NCBI RefSeq assembly: GCF_001612945.1
Contig: NZ_BDBK01000001.1
Location: 1,054,001 to 1,118,000, forward strand
Origin: Nocardia inohanensis NBRC 100128
Lineage (GTDB): Bacteria; Actinomycetota; Actinomycetes; Mycobacteriales; Mycobacteriaceae
Reading direction: 5' to 3'
DNA: 64,000 nucleotides
The translations under genes and the position numbers were made by a program. Every line of letters begins with the position of its first letter. Positions within the stretch are counted from its first letter, which is position 1. Of this stretch, positions 17,608 to 26,034 are shown one piece after another. The notes under the pieces were generated by a model. That model did not search any database. It saw nothing but the letters and a program-made list of their open reading frames with translations, and was not told the origin of the DNA.

Positions 17608-18270
17608 GTGAGTATCGAGCAGTTCACCCAGGTGGAGAAGGTCAGCCTGCGCGACAAGGTGTCACGGGCACTACGCGCGGCCATCATCGCCGGTGAAATG
17701 GAGCCCGGCGTGGTGTATTCCGCGCCGACGCTCGGCGCCCGCTTCGGAGTGTCGGCCACCCCCGTCCGCGAGGCCATGCAGGATCTCGCACGCGAGAACC
17801 TCATCGCGATCGTCCCCAACAAGGGGTTCCGAGTCATCGAGGTCGCCGAAAAGGATCTCGACGACATCACCCGCATCCGGCTACTGCTCGAGCCTCCGGT
17901 CGTCCGCGAAGTCACGCCCCTGATCCCCGACGCGGACTTCCCCCATCTGCGCTCTCTCGCCGAGCAGATCGTCGCGGGCGCCCAGAGCGGCGACCTGGTG
18001 GAATACACCGCCGCCGACCAGATCTTCCACCTGACCCTGCTCGGCTACGCCGACAACCCACGCCTCAACGCGCTCGTCTCCGACCTGCGCGACCACACCC
18101 GCCTGTTCGGCCTGGCCTCCCTGGCCGAGAAGGGCGAACTCGTCGACGTCGCCCGCGAGCATCTCACCATCGTCGACCTCCTCGAGTCCCGCGACCAGGA
18201 CCGGGTCGAACAATTCCTGCGCGCCCACATCCGGCAAGCCCGCGGCCGCTGGGCCAAGCCCGACGAGTAG
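17608..18270 (+). CDS. GntR-family transcriptional regulator (FCD/FadR subfamily)
   Basis: A 220-residue regulator. The winged helix-turn-helix covers residues ~15-75 (VSRALRAAIIAGEMEPG ... LGARFGVSATPVREAMQDL ... NKGFRV). The C-terminal all-helical FCD ligand domain holds the usual His/Asp metal or ligand positions (DQIFHLTLLGYADN, AREHLTIVDLL). The GTG at 17608 has AGGGGAG upstream. Given the shared palindromes it probably represses the hydroxyproline operon, the MFS gene and itself, with hydroxyproline or a pathway intermediate as inducer (inference). Confidence 0.9.
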   Translation: MSIEQFTQVEKVSLRDKVSRALRAAIIAGEMEPGVVYSAPTLGARFGVSATPVREAMQDLARENLIAIVPNKGFRVIEVAEKDLDDITRIRLLLEPPVVREVTPLIPDADFPHLRSLAEQIVAGAQSGDLVEYTAADQIFHLTLLGYADNPRLNALVSDLRDHTRLFGLASLAEKGELVDVAREHLTIVDLLESRDQDRVEQFLRAHIRQARGRWAKPDE

Positions 18271-18369
18271 ACATCTACCCCTCTGCTCTCGCGACCACGT
18301 GTCCTGGCGGGCGGGGCATACTCGGGGCCAGCCGGCCGACGGAGTCACCGACGCCAGATGGTCTGCTGC

Positions 18370-18539
18370 TCAGGCGAAGAAGGCGAGCAGCAACGGCACG
18401 AGCAGTTCGGGTGGTGCAGCACTTCGTGATCGGCACCGGGCAGAACTACTCGCCGCGCGCCGGGAATGGCGGCCGCCAAGGCCTGGTTCGCGGTTTGGAT
18501 CCAGGGCAGCCACGACGCAGGCCTGCCCGAGTCCCACGC
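18370..18539 (-). pseudogene. Remnant of an alpha/beta-hydrolase C terminus
   Basis: On the minus strand one frame reads WLPWIQTANQALAAAIPGA, then RRVVLPGADHEVLHH, which is the familiar end of an alpha/beta-hydrolase with the catalytic His in GADHEV. The expected last residues (PELLVPLLLAFFA, then stop) continue only after a one-base frame change at about 18412. An in-frame TAG lies immediately upstream (18540-18542), and no hydrolase sequence is recognisable beyond it. So this is a truncated, frameshifted relic. Confidence 0.65.
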
Positions 18540-18627
18540 CTAGGGGCGTTGACCGCGTACGCGGCAGGCGAAGACACGGCTGTCGTCGAAGAGCCGAATG
18601 GCTGGAATTGGTGGCTAGGCTTTCTGG

Positions 18628-19137
18628 ATGAGCAGCTGGATCGTCGAGGGAGGCGCGGTCGACGATCGGGAGATGGTTCACCTGATCGTGGACGTCGACA
18701 ATACGGGGGATTGGCGATCCCGTTGCACGGGAAGGCCGGCCAGCCGGGAACCGGTGCCCGGCCGGGCACGCTGCCTGCGGTGCGCGCTCAAAGCCGCTGA
18801 GGCTTTCCGGCTCGGAGAGCAGCCTCTGCATGCGGTGAAGGAGTGGATGCGGGTCGACCGCACCGCGTTTCCGTCGCAGACGGTGACCCCTATGCCTGTG
18901 CCGCAACGTCGTTCGAGGTCGACGACAGCGATCGAGCCGGACGATAGCGAGAACAGCGAATTGGTTCTCGACCTGACCGACCCGGACTTGCGCTTCGTGA
19001 TGACCGACGCCCTGTCGAGGTGGGCGGCGCACCAGCGCCGCAAGGCTCGCGCTGAACCGGATGCGACTTTGATCGAAACCCGCAACCGTTGGGCGGATCT
19101 CGCCGACGAAGTCCGTATCCGCGCCGAAACCGCGTAA
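18628..19137 (+). CDS. Hypothetical protein, unrecognised
   Basis: A 169-residue reading frame from ATG 18628. The last ~55 residues (LVLDLTDPDLRFVMTDALSR onward to ADEVRIRAETA) have strongly G/C-biased third positions and look like a charged, helical coding sequence. The middle is Arg/Pro-rich and less convincing, and a long antisense frame overlaps the whole region. There is no Shine-Dalgarno match of note and no recognisable domain. It sits in a decaying, gene-poor stretch, so it may itself be a remnant. Confidence 0.35.
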   Translation: MSSWIVEGGAVDDREMVHLIVDVDNTGDWRSRCTGRPASREPVPGRARCLRCALKAAEAFRLGEQPLHAVKEWMRVDRTAFPSQTVTPMPVPQRRSRSTTAIEPDDSENSELVLDLTDPDLRFVMTDALSRWAAHQRRKARAEPDATLIETRNRWADLADEVRIRAETA

Positions 19138-19469
19138 ACGGCGACGGGTCGTCGCCGTCTGAGTGCGCCCTGTAATTCCCCAACGCGTATCCGGTCGATG
19201 CGCGCAGTACCGAAGTGCGCTCGATGCCGAGCTCTCCGAGGTGGGCGTACCAGACGTCCGAAGCCGCGCGGATAGTGGCCGGTGCGATCGGTTTCGAAAC
19301 GAGGCCCCGGTCTGCGCACGATGTCTCCCAGACATCCGCCGGCATGCTTCGGCTTCGGTCAGCTCCCTGCTAATTCCTCGTACAGTCCTGCCAAGGCCGT
19401 GTGATCGTCCGCGGTGCCGGTGTGCGGAGCTGCGAACCAGCGCATGTACTCGACGATTTCGGATAGCCG

Positions 19470-20276
19470 CTAGTCGAGCGCGAACAGCTCCGTCATCGCG
19501 GGGTCCGGGTGCAGCAGGTCGTTTGCCACGGTGATCAGATCCGCGTAGTCCCGTTCGGGCGGTGCGAGAGCCAGTGACTCCCAATCGACCAACTTCACGC
19601 CTTCGGAGGTTATGACCTGGTTGTCATTGTGCGGTTCCCCGTGCGTCGGCACCCACGAGTCCCGTTGGGAGAAAGCGACTTCCGTCAATTCCAAGTAGCG
19701 GGCGGTCCAGCGTTCGATTGCGTCGTCATGCGCGGCAATAGCTAACCGTGCCTGCTCTGCCAGCGGGCCGCTCGTCCAAGGCTCGGCCGTGCGAGCTCGC
19801 ACTTCATCGGCGAACTCGGCACCGACTTGCGGGGTCCACGACCGCAGATCGTCAGGTGGAGCAGCGCGATGCAGCGCGGCCAGCGCGAGCACGACCTCAC
19901 GGACATGCCGGGGCTCGCGGGCCTCCGCCTCGCTCGGGCTGCGGCCCGCCAGCCACGGCGTCACGCTGAGCGCACCGGCCCCGACGTCCACGGTGAACCG
20001 CCCGGACCGGGCAGGCAACGGCGCACACACCACGTCCAACCCAGCGGTGGCCAATGCGGCTGCGCCGGCGTAAGCAGCCTCCAGGGACTTCGCAGTGTGC
20101 CTGGGCTCCAACTGGTCCAACGTCACGAACAATGTGGTGCCCCCGCCGGTCACCCGCCAGTGGTGCGCGCCGAAACCCCATGGCAGATAGCTGATATCAA
20201 CAATTTCTGGCAGCCAGTGGGTAGCGGCCGCCTGCGCGATCGCCTCATCGCTGATGAAAGAGGGGCGGGAAAGCAC
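19470..20276 (-). CDS. Aminoglycoside-phosphotransferase-fold kinase, truncated by an in-frame amber codon
   Basis: APH/choline-kinase family: the catalytic loop is VPTHGEPHNDNQVI (HGxxHxxN) and the metal-binding motif is VKLVDWESLALAPPERDYADL. The frame stops at TAG (19470-19472) after TELFALD. In the same frame the sequence continues RLSEIVEYMRWFAAPHTG and ends LAGLYEELAGS before a TGA at 19359-19361, which is exactly the expected C-terminal helix of the family. So about 36 residues are lost, probably by a single substitution in a Trp, Gln or Tyr codon. No good ATG exists; the GTG at 20276 (VLSRPSFISDEAI) is the most likely start. Substrate is unknown, and the product may be inactive. Confidence 0.75.
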   Translation of the reverse strand: MLSRPSFISDEAIAQAAATHWLPEIVDISYLPWGFGAHHWRVTGGGTTLFVTLDQLEPRHTAKSLEAAYAGAAALATAGLDVVCAPLPARSGRFTVDVGAGALSVTPWLAGRSPSEAEAREPRHVREVVLALAALHRAAPPDDLRSWTPQVGAEFADEVRARTAEPWTSGPLAEQARLAIAAHDDAIERWTARYLELTEVAFSQRDSWVPTHGEPHNDNQVITSEGVKLVDWESLALAPPERDYADLITVANDLLHPDPAMTELFALD

Positions 20277-20444
20277 AAGATCGGATTCTATGATGCATGC
20301 GGACACAGGAGCATGCGGTTTTCGGAGCGCGGCCGAGCCCCGGTCAGAACTGCCGAAACACTCTGTCGACCAGGCGATCACCGCGTCGTGCGGGCGAAAT
20401 CCGGTGCCGACCTTGCTTACGCGGTCACCACCGCGGCGCGGGAC

Positions 20445-20630
20445 CTACCGGTCCTCGGGCGGTGCGGTGGCCGTGTGGTCGATCCGGTCGGCGAGTTCAG
20501 CGGCGTCGAAGGCGGCGCGGATACGTTCGGCCAGCGGGTGCCGCGCGGCAGTGTCCAGACCGCGCACCCGGTCGCGTTCGTCGACGAGAGTGTGGTCGAG
20601 TTCGCTGCTTGCGGGAACGACGGTGCGCAT
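20445..20630 (-). CDS. Small hypothetical protein (61 aa)
   Basis: ATG 20630 is preceded by GAGAGGAGA at proper spacing, which is stronger than most starts in this window. The product begins MRTVVPASSELDHTLVDERD and is acidic, helical-looking and without Cys or membrane segments. No family is recognised. It lies about 400 bp downstream, in its own sense, of the perfect palindrome at 21039-21062. Confidence 0.5.
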   Translation of the reverse strand: MRTVVPASSELDHTLVDERDRVRGLDTAARHPLAERIRAAFDAAELADRIDHTATAPPEDR

Positions 20631-21209
20631 CGCGGTCTCCTCTCTGACACTGCGGATGGTCCGAGCCCGGACCGGAGCTTGAGGGTGCGGGTGAGCCCGC
20701 AAGCCTGCTGCTGAACGGGCCCACCCGTGGACGGAAGAGGTTCGAACGAAACAGTGTGCTGATTGCGGTATTCCGTATGTGGGGCACGGTGCCGCACGGC
20801 CGTATGTAATGCCACCTCCGGTGGCCCGGGCGCCGGGCCGCATCGACACAACGTGCGCGGCGCTTCGGCGCGCGAGGAGCACGGTCTCGGCGTCGACACG
20901 ACGCCGCCCCACACCGGGAATCCGTGGTGAATCTCTGACAGGCATCACCTCACTTCCCACCGAGGACAACGGACGCCAGCGCCAGCGCGCGACCCGCTCG
21001 GCACCGGGGCCCGGTTCTTGATCGAACAGCTGTGAGAATATCTGTGTCAAAAGACACAGATAATATATAGCACTCCAGACAGGTGAGTGCAAGAGGCATC
21101 AGGAGATAATCTTCGGGGAATGGCCATGAGGGGGAAGGGTGCAGTCGCCGCCGCTCCCCTCCCCGGTGCGGCTCGTCACGGTGGCCTGGCCTGTCGGCGT
21201 CGCCTCAGA
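20631..21209. other. Intergenic stretch with one perfect palindrome
   Basis: No coding sequence can be supported here. Short frames on both strands lack coding bias and ribosome-binding sites. The only clear structure is the AT-rich palindromic element at 21039-21062. Confidence 0.5.
21039..21062. promoter_or_regulatory. Perfect 24-bp operator-like palindrome next to an AT-rich box
   Basis: TATCTGTGTC - AAAA - GACACAGATA is a perfect 10-bp inverted repeat. TAATATATAG follows directly and is very AT-rich for this genome. The geometry fits a dimeric repressor site over a promoter. It could also fold as a small hairpin, but there is no gene end nearby. The controlled gene is not obvious; candidates are the small minus-strand gene at 20445 and an unseen short transcript. 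Confidence 0.6.
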
Positions 21210-21380
21210 TCAGGCTGCCCGCGACCGGTGCCGGCCCTCGCCGAGCGAAGGCTGCCAGACCGGAAGTTCCTCGGTGACGGGTTCGGCCGCGGCGTGCAAG
21301 TGTGCACTGAACGCATCCAGGCTGCCGTAGCGGGCCAGTATCTGCTCGGCCAGAGCGAGCGCGGGGGAGTGGTCAAACAT
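21210..21380 (-). CDS. Small hypothetical protein (56 aa)
   Basis: ATG 21380 is preceded by a near-perfect Shine-Dalgarno (AAGGAGG, 6 nt before the start). The product begins MFDHSPALALAEQILARYGS and has an amphipathic helix rich in Ala and Leu, then a short His/Glu-containing tail. No family is recognised. It lies downstream of the monooxygenase on the same strand but is separated from it by 368 bp. Confidence 0.5.
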   Translation of the reverse strand: MFDHSPALALAEQILARYGSLDAFSAHLHAAAEPVTEELPVWQPSLGEGRHRSRAA

Positions 21381-21748
21381 CAAGTGCCTCCTTACGCCCT
21401 GAGCATCGAAAGCCGGGATGCTCGGGGCCACATGATCATTCGCCCCGCATTCTGCATGCTCTGCCATCCTGGTGTGGCAATTTCCGGGAAAACCTGTGAC
21501 CGATCGTGCCGGACATGTCCTGAATCGTGTCAGCGCAGCAGGTTTCACCCCGATTGGCGCGAGCGAGCGGTTAATGTCCAGGGATGGATCGACGGTTCGA
21601 GCAAACCGGTCGCGTTGCAACCGCTTCGCGGGCCGCCCCGGTCAGCACGACCAGCGGCATCTCAGGGCGCCGGCTTTGACGGCGACGTCGAACTCTGCCC
21701 AGGAAGCACCTGCGGGAACTCGTCCGACCCCGTGACAGAACACCGCTC
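21381..21748. other. Intergenic stretch, nothing identified
   Basis: The space between the monooxygenase stop and the 56-aa gene holds no convincing coding frame, hairpin or repeat. Confidence 0.5.
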
Positions 21749-23206
21749 TCACGCCTGCGTCACTACGTAGTCCTCCGGATTGAAGCGGGCGGTCATGCGG
21801 CGCAGGCGACGTGCCGACCAGGGCCAGGAGAAGCCGTTGCGGCCGTTCTTGTCGAAGTAGTAGCTGCGGCATCCGCCCGAGTTGTAGACCGTGTTCCGGA
21901 GCGCGGCCTGGACCTCGTTGTTGAACTGCCGCATCACCTTTGCCCGCACTTCCAGCGATACCGCGCCGCTGCGCCGCAGATGCGCCAATGCCTGAACCAC
22001 CTGCTGCAACTGGGACTCGACGATCAGGAACCCCGATGCGACGGCCGACACGTTCGGCCCGAAAAGGATGTAGAGGTTAGGAAAGCCCGGCACCGTGGTC
22101 CCGAGGTAGGCCTGCGGGCTGCCGTCCCAGTGCTCGGCCAGACTGCGCCCGTCGACGCCCCTGACCTTGCCCGCGATCGGCATATCGAGAATCTTGAATC
22201 CGGTCGCCAGGATCACGACATCGACTTCGATCTTGGAGTCGTCCTCGCCGATCAGGGTGTTTCCGCGAACGGCGGTCAGCCCGGTCGAGACGACCGAGAC
22301 GTTCGGGCGGGCGAGCGCCGGGTAGTAATCACTCGACATCAGCAGCCGTTTACAGCCGACCGACCACTCGGGCGTGAGGGCGGCGCGCAACCCGGGGTCG
22401 TCGATGGCCGCATGGATATTCCGGCGTCCGAGCCACTTGAATGCGGCCTGCCCCCAGCGATGGTTGAACGCGATATTGGTGAGTTCGAGAATCAGTTCCT
22501 CACGCCGACGATTGAATTCGTGCACCCACCGCAGCCGATGCACACCCAGGCGGCGCGCGATGCGGGACCGCGCGGGCTCCAGCTTGGGCACCACCCACTG
22601 CGGAGTCCGTTGCAGGACATGGAGTTCGGCCACCTGCTCGGCAATGCTCGGCACCACTTGGATCGCCGAAGCGCCGGTTCCGACGATCGCCACCCGCTGT
22701 CCGGTCAGATCGACATCGTGATCCCAGCGCGAAGTGTGGAACACCGGTCCCGGGAAGGAGTCGAGGCCGTCGATATCGGGCAGGCTCGGCTCGTGCCAGG
22801 GGCCGGCTGCGGCGACGAGCGAACGGGCACGGATCTCCCCGCCGCTCGTGTCCAGTACCCAGCACCGCCGCGACCCGTCCCAGCTCGCCTCGAACACCTC
22901 GACTCCGAGCCGGAGATGCTCGCCGACCCCGAAGCGATCGGCGGTCTCACGCAGATAGGACAGGATCTCCGGCTGCGGCGCGAATTTCCGGCTCCAGCGA
23001 TCGTGTGGCGCAAAGGAATACGAGTAGGCGATCGAGGGGATATCGACCGCGCACCCCGGATAGGTGTTGTCTCGCCAGACGCCACCGACGCTGTCGGCCT
23101 TTTCCAGTACCACGAAATCGGTGATCCCCGCCTCGCGCAGCTTGATCGCGGTGCCGAGACCGGAAATGCCGGCGCCGATCACGGCAACCTCGTGCAGGGG
23201 GATCAT
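21749..23206 (-). CDS. Flavin-containing monooxygenase, Baeyer-Villiger type
   Basis: Predicted FAD/NADPH enzyme (485 aa) that inserts oxygen next to a ketone. It has GAGISGLGTAIKLREAG for FAD near residue 11, the BVMO fingerprint FPGPVFHTSRWDHD (FxGxxxHxxxW) near residue 155, GTGASAIQVVPSI for NADPH, and the C-terminal motif VDVVILATGF. Length and motifs match type I BVMOs. It overlaps the downstream end of the GMC oxidoreductase gene by 4 bp, so the alcohol oxidase/dehydrogenase and the monooxygenase probably act in sequence (alcohol to ketone to ester). Substrate is unknown; the two-gene module suggests a terpenoid, steroid or long-chain alcohol. Confidence 0.88.
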   Translation of the reverse strand: MIPLHEVAVIGAGISGLGTAIKLREAGITDFVVLEKADSVGGVWRDNTYPGCAVDIPSIAYSYSFAPHDRWSRKFAPQPEILSYLRETADRFGVGEHLRLGVEVFEASWDGSRRCWVLDTSGGEIRARSLVAAAGPWHEPSLPDIDGLDSFPGPVFHTSRWDHDVDLTGQRVAIVGTGASAIQVVPSIAEQVAELHVLQRTPQWVVPKLEPARSRIARRLGVHRLRWVHEFNRRREELILELTNIAFNHRWGQAAFKWLGRRNIHAAIDDPGLRAALTPEWSVGCKRLLMSSDYYPALARPNVSVVSTGLTAVRGNTLIGEDDSKIEVDVVILATGFKILDMPIAGKVRGVDGRSLAEHWDGSPQAYLGTTVPGFPNLYILFGPNVSAVASGFLIVESQLQQVVQALAHLRRSGAVSLEVRAKVMRQFNNEVQAALRNTVYNSGGCRSYYFDKNGRNGFSWPWSARRLRRMTARFNPEDYVVTQA

Positions 23207-24825
23207 GCGTTCTCCAGTATCAGTTGGGCGGCGCGCTCGCCGATCATGATCGACGGCGCGTTGGTGTTGCCGCCGGGAATGGAAGGCATCACCGACGCGT
23301 CGGCGACTCGCAGCCGCTCGATGCCGCGCACCTTCAAATCGGGGTCCACCACGGCTCGTTCATCCACGCCCATACGACAAGTGCCGGTCGGGTGATAGAC
23401 GCTCGAAATCCGGCGGCGTGCGTCCTCCCGAACAGCCGCCGGTGTGGTGCCGCTGCGGCCGGGTGCGACTTCGGCGCGGACGTAGGAAGCAGCCCCCGGG
23501 TTTGCCATTGCCTCGCGGACGATCTCCACCCCCGCCATCAGCGCGTCGAGATCCGCGGACGCGCTCAGGTAGCGAGGGTCGATCACGGGCTCTAACCGCG
23601 GATCGCGCGAGGCCAGCCGAACGGTTCCCGAGCTCTCCGGATAGAGCAGCACCAGATAGACCGTGAAACAGGCGCCGTCGATGTCGGGGTGAACTCCTGG
23701 AATCGTGGCGTCGGCGCCGCGGCGACCGAGCGGAGTCGCGAACAACTGGAGATCGGGAACGGTGCCGGCGTACTCCGATCTGATGTGCGCTATGCCTTCC
23801 ATGTAGGAGCCGGCCAAGAAGGTCGAGTTCGCCCGAATGCGCTCCCTGGCCATCGCGGCCACGAACTTCGCCGGACCGAGAACGGGCCCCTCGGTCACGT
23901 TGTAGACCACGGGTACGACGGCGTGGTCCTGCAAGCCCTCACCGACCGGCAGGTCGCCGAGTACCGGAATCCCGTGTTCGGCAAGATGCGCGGCCGGTCC
24001 GATTCCGGAGAGCATGAGCAGTTGAGCGGTGCGGAACGAACCGGCACTGACGACGACTTCCTGGTGTGCGACAAGACGTTCCGTGCCTCGCTTGGTGGCG
24101 ACTTCGACGCCGACGGCGGCGCCTTTGTCGATCAGGATCCGCGTGGCCTGCGCACCTGTCCGCACGTGCAGGTTCGGCGGCGCATCGCGCAGGTACGCCT
24201 CCGCCGAGCTCTGGCGACGCCCACCGGCCGCGTTCCATTGAGCGACCGAGACGCCCTCCTGTTCGGCGGCGTTGTAGTCGGCATTGCGGGCGACTCCCGC
24301 GGTGGTGGCGAGCGCGTCGAGGAACGCCTCGGTCACCTCGGCGAGATCGCGCGCACGGGTGACACCGATCGGTCCGGAGCCGCCGCGATAGTCGTTCGCG
24401 CCGTCCTCGAACGCCTCCATCTGCTTGAAGATCGGGAGCACCTCCGCGTGACTCCAGCCGACGCAACCGGCCGCCGCCCAGTCGTCGTAGTTCCGGTGGT
24501 GACCGCGGGACCAGATCATCCCGTTGACAGCGCTGCCGCCACCCAGTCCGCGCCCGTGCATCTGCGATACCCGGCGTCCCGCGGCATGTGGCTGCGGGCT
24601 GGTGCGCGGTTGCCAGGTGACACTGCGCTGCAATGCGCCGACCCCGTGCATCGCCCCGACCATGCCCGGAACCCGGACGAGCCGCGAGTCGTTGCGCCCA
24701 CCGGCTTCGAGCAGCAGGACCTCGGCACCGGCATCGGCGATCCTTCGTGCCACGGCCGCGCCGGCGCTGCCGCCGCCGACCACGATGTAGTCCGCGGATT
24801 TTTTGGCCGGGAATTCTCTAGCCAC
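23203..24825 (-). CDS. GMC-family FAD oxidoreductase (choline-dehydrogenase-like)
   Basis: A 540-residue glucose-methanol-choline enzyme. The FAD motif is YIVVGGGSAGAAVARRIADAGAEVLLLEAGG. The GMC signatures are HGRGLGGGSAVNGMIWSRGH and GSFRTAQLLMLSGIGPAAHL, and the active-site His region is SSVYHPTGTCRMG, ending NTNAPSIMIGERAA. It is close in sequence to the second GMC protein at 36142 (same YHPxGTCRMGVDERAVVDP block), so the two are paralogues. It lies between the TetR and the BVMO in a compact three-gene unit and likely oxidises an alcohol that the BVMO then attacks as a ketone. Confidence 0.9.
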   Translation of the reverse strand: MAREFPAKKSADYIVVGGGSAGAAVARRIADAGAEVLLLEAGGRNDSRLVRVPGMVGAMHGVGALQRSVTWQPRTSPQPHAAGRRVSQMHGRGLGGGSAVNGMIWSRGHHRNYDDWAAAGCVGWSHAEVLPIFKQMEAFEDGANDYRGGSGPIGVTRARDLAEVTEAFLDALATTAGVARNADYNAAEQEGVSVAQWNAAGGRRQSSAEAYLRDAPPNLHVRTGAQATRILIDKGAAVGVEVATKRGTERLVAHQEVVVSAGSFRTAQLLMLSGIGPAAHLAEHGIPVLGDLPVGEGLQDHAVVPVVYNVTEGPVLGPAKFVAAMARERIRANSTFLAGSYMEGIAHIRSEYAGTVPDLQLFATPLGRRGADATIPGVHPDIDGACFTVYLVLLYPESSGTVRLASRDPRLEPVIDPRYLSASADLDALMAGVEIVREAMANPGAASYVRAEVAPGRSGTTPAAVREDARRRISSVYHPTGTCRMGVDERAVVDPDLKVRGIERLRVADASVMPSIPGGNTNAPSIMIGERAAQLILENA

Positions 24826-24828
24826 GGG

Positions 24829-25470
24829 TCATTTCTCCTTGCCGGATCGCTCGATGGCGACGGACGGGTAGTTACGGCGAAGCGCGACAAGGGCATTGCT
24901 CAGCTCGATCGCCGCCTGCAATCGGGCGTCCTCGAGTTCCGGTCGCGGCAGCACTTCTCGGAGAACGGCCTCGCCGTCGAACAGGTGCACCAGCGACGTA
25001 CCCATCAACCGCAGCACCGCGGGATCGACTCCCGCGCCCGACGAAGGCAGCACCGCGAGCTCGTCGACGGCGGCGTACAGCCGTGACGCCACCGGGGTGA
25101 GCTGCTCACGCAACTCGGCATCCGTGCGAGCAGCGACGAGCAATTCGAACCAGACCGCGTTGATCTGCGACCGCGACTGCCTCCGCGTCAACGCGAGCAT
25201 CTCCCCGACGGGCGCGTCACCGAGCGCGAGAAACCCCGCGAGATGTCGTCGCCCGACCTCTTCGGCGACTTCGACGATCAGCGCGAGTCGCGAGTCGAAA
25301 TGCCGGAACAGCCCACCCTTGGATACCCCTGCCCGAGTGCAGATCTCGCCGAGCGAAGCCCGGTGATAGCCGATCTCGGCGATGGTCTCGATCGTCGCCC
25401 CCACAAGCGCCGCCTTCGTGGATGCCGTGCGCTCGGCCTGGGTGCGCCGCACCTGCTGTGTCTCGGTCAC
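24829..25470 (-). CDS. TetR-family regulator of the GMC-BVMO unit
   Basis: A 213-residue TetR/AcrR protein. The HTH is ETIAEIGYHRASLGEICTRAGVSKGGLFRHFDSR near residues 25-58, with a variable helical C terminus. The GTG at 25470 gives VTETQQVRRTQAERTAS; the upstream part of the open frame (to 25596) reads as non-coding. It is 3 bp from the GMC gene and on the same strand, so it is probably the first gene of an autoregulated operon. The 238 bp upstream contain ACC/GGT-type half-sites but no clean palindrome. Confidence 0.85.
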   Translation of the reverse strand: MTETQQVRRTQAERTASTKAALVGATIETIAEIGYHRASLGEICTRAGVSKGGLFRHFDSRLALIVEVAEEVGRRHLAGFLALGDAPVGEMLALTRRQSRSQINAVWFELLVAARTDAELREQLTPVASRLYAAVDELAVLPSSGAGVDPAVLRLMGTSLVHLFDGEAVLREVLPRPELEDARLQAAIELSNALVALRRNYPSVAIERSGKEK

Positions 25471-25708
25471 ACAGCAGATTGCAACCAATCGGTCTCTAAA
25501 TGTCAATAGGTCGAGAGGTATTGGGGGACAGGAACATTCGAGCAAGTGCCCGTCATGAGCAACTATCCCAGTGGCCGGGACTTCCCCTTGCCGCAACAGA
25601 TCTCAGTCTCCGTCTACACACGGTCGCGGAGCGCCTCGTCGGCCACCCCGGATCGCGCGGGACGCGGCAATAGCGTGTGTTCGTCCTCCGGTGCCATAGG
25701 TTCGCGTC

Positions 25709-25936
25709 ATGAGGGTGCGCATCCAAGCTGGCGACAAGCCGATGACCGTCACATTCGAGATCCAAGGCGACGAGCGAGAACTTGTCGCGGGCGACTACAT
25801 GATCGTGGAGTACGAGAGCGCCGATGGCCTCACGGACGACGTTCATGTGGAACACGGTGAGCAAGGCGTCGCCATCTACATGCCCTCGAGCAGATGGCGA
25901 GTGTGGTCTTCCGCTGGTGACGAGATCACGCCCTAA
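25709..25936 (+). CDS. Small hypothetical protein (75 aa)
   Basis: ATG 25709 opens a 75-residue frame starting MRVRIQAGDKPMTVTFEIQG. The product is acidic and looks mostly beta-stranded, with no Cys and no signal peptide. Codon choice is moderately GC-biased. No family is recognised and no operon partner is evident. It stands alone before the HD-domain gene. Confidence 0.5.
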   Translation: MRVRIQAGDKPMTVTFEIQGDERELVAGDYMIVEYESADGLTDDVHVEHGEQGVAIYMPSSRWRVWSSAGDEITP

Positions 25937-26034
25937 CCTCGCCGCTGGCCGGTACCGGTCAGCGCGCCATGCGGCAAATGAGTGCGTTCGTGTAGGTCCG
26001 ACGAATCTGATCTTGTGGCGATTACCGTGGCCGA

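Noticed and set aside
18370..19584. A 404-codon minus-strand frame covering the decayed region
   Set aside because: It is Arg/Ser-rich with no coherent domain; only its last ~13 codons coincide with the true hydrolase C terminus after a frameshift. Treated as a chance frame.
21087..21770. A 227-codon plus-strand frame opposite the small gene and monooxygenase end
   Set aside because: No ribosome-binding site, mixed composition, and it overlaps the better-supported minus-strand small gene with an AAGGAGG site.
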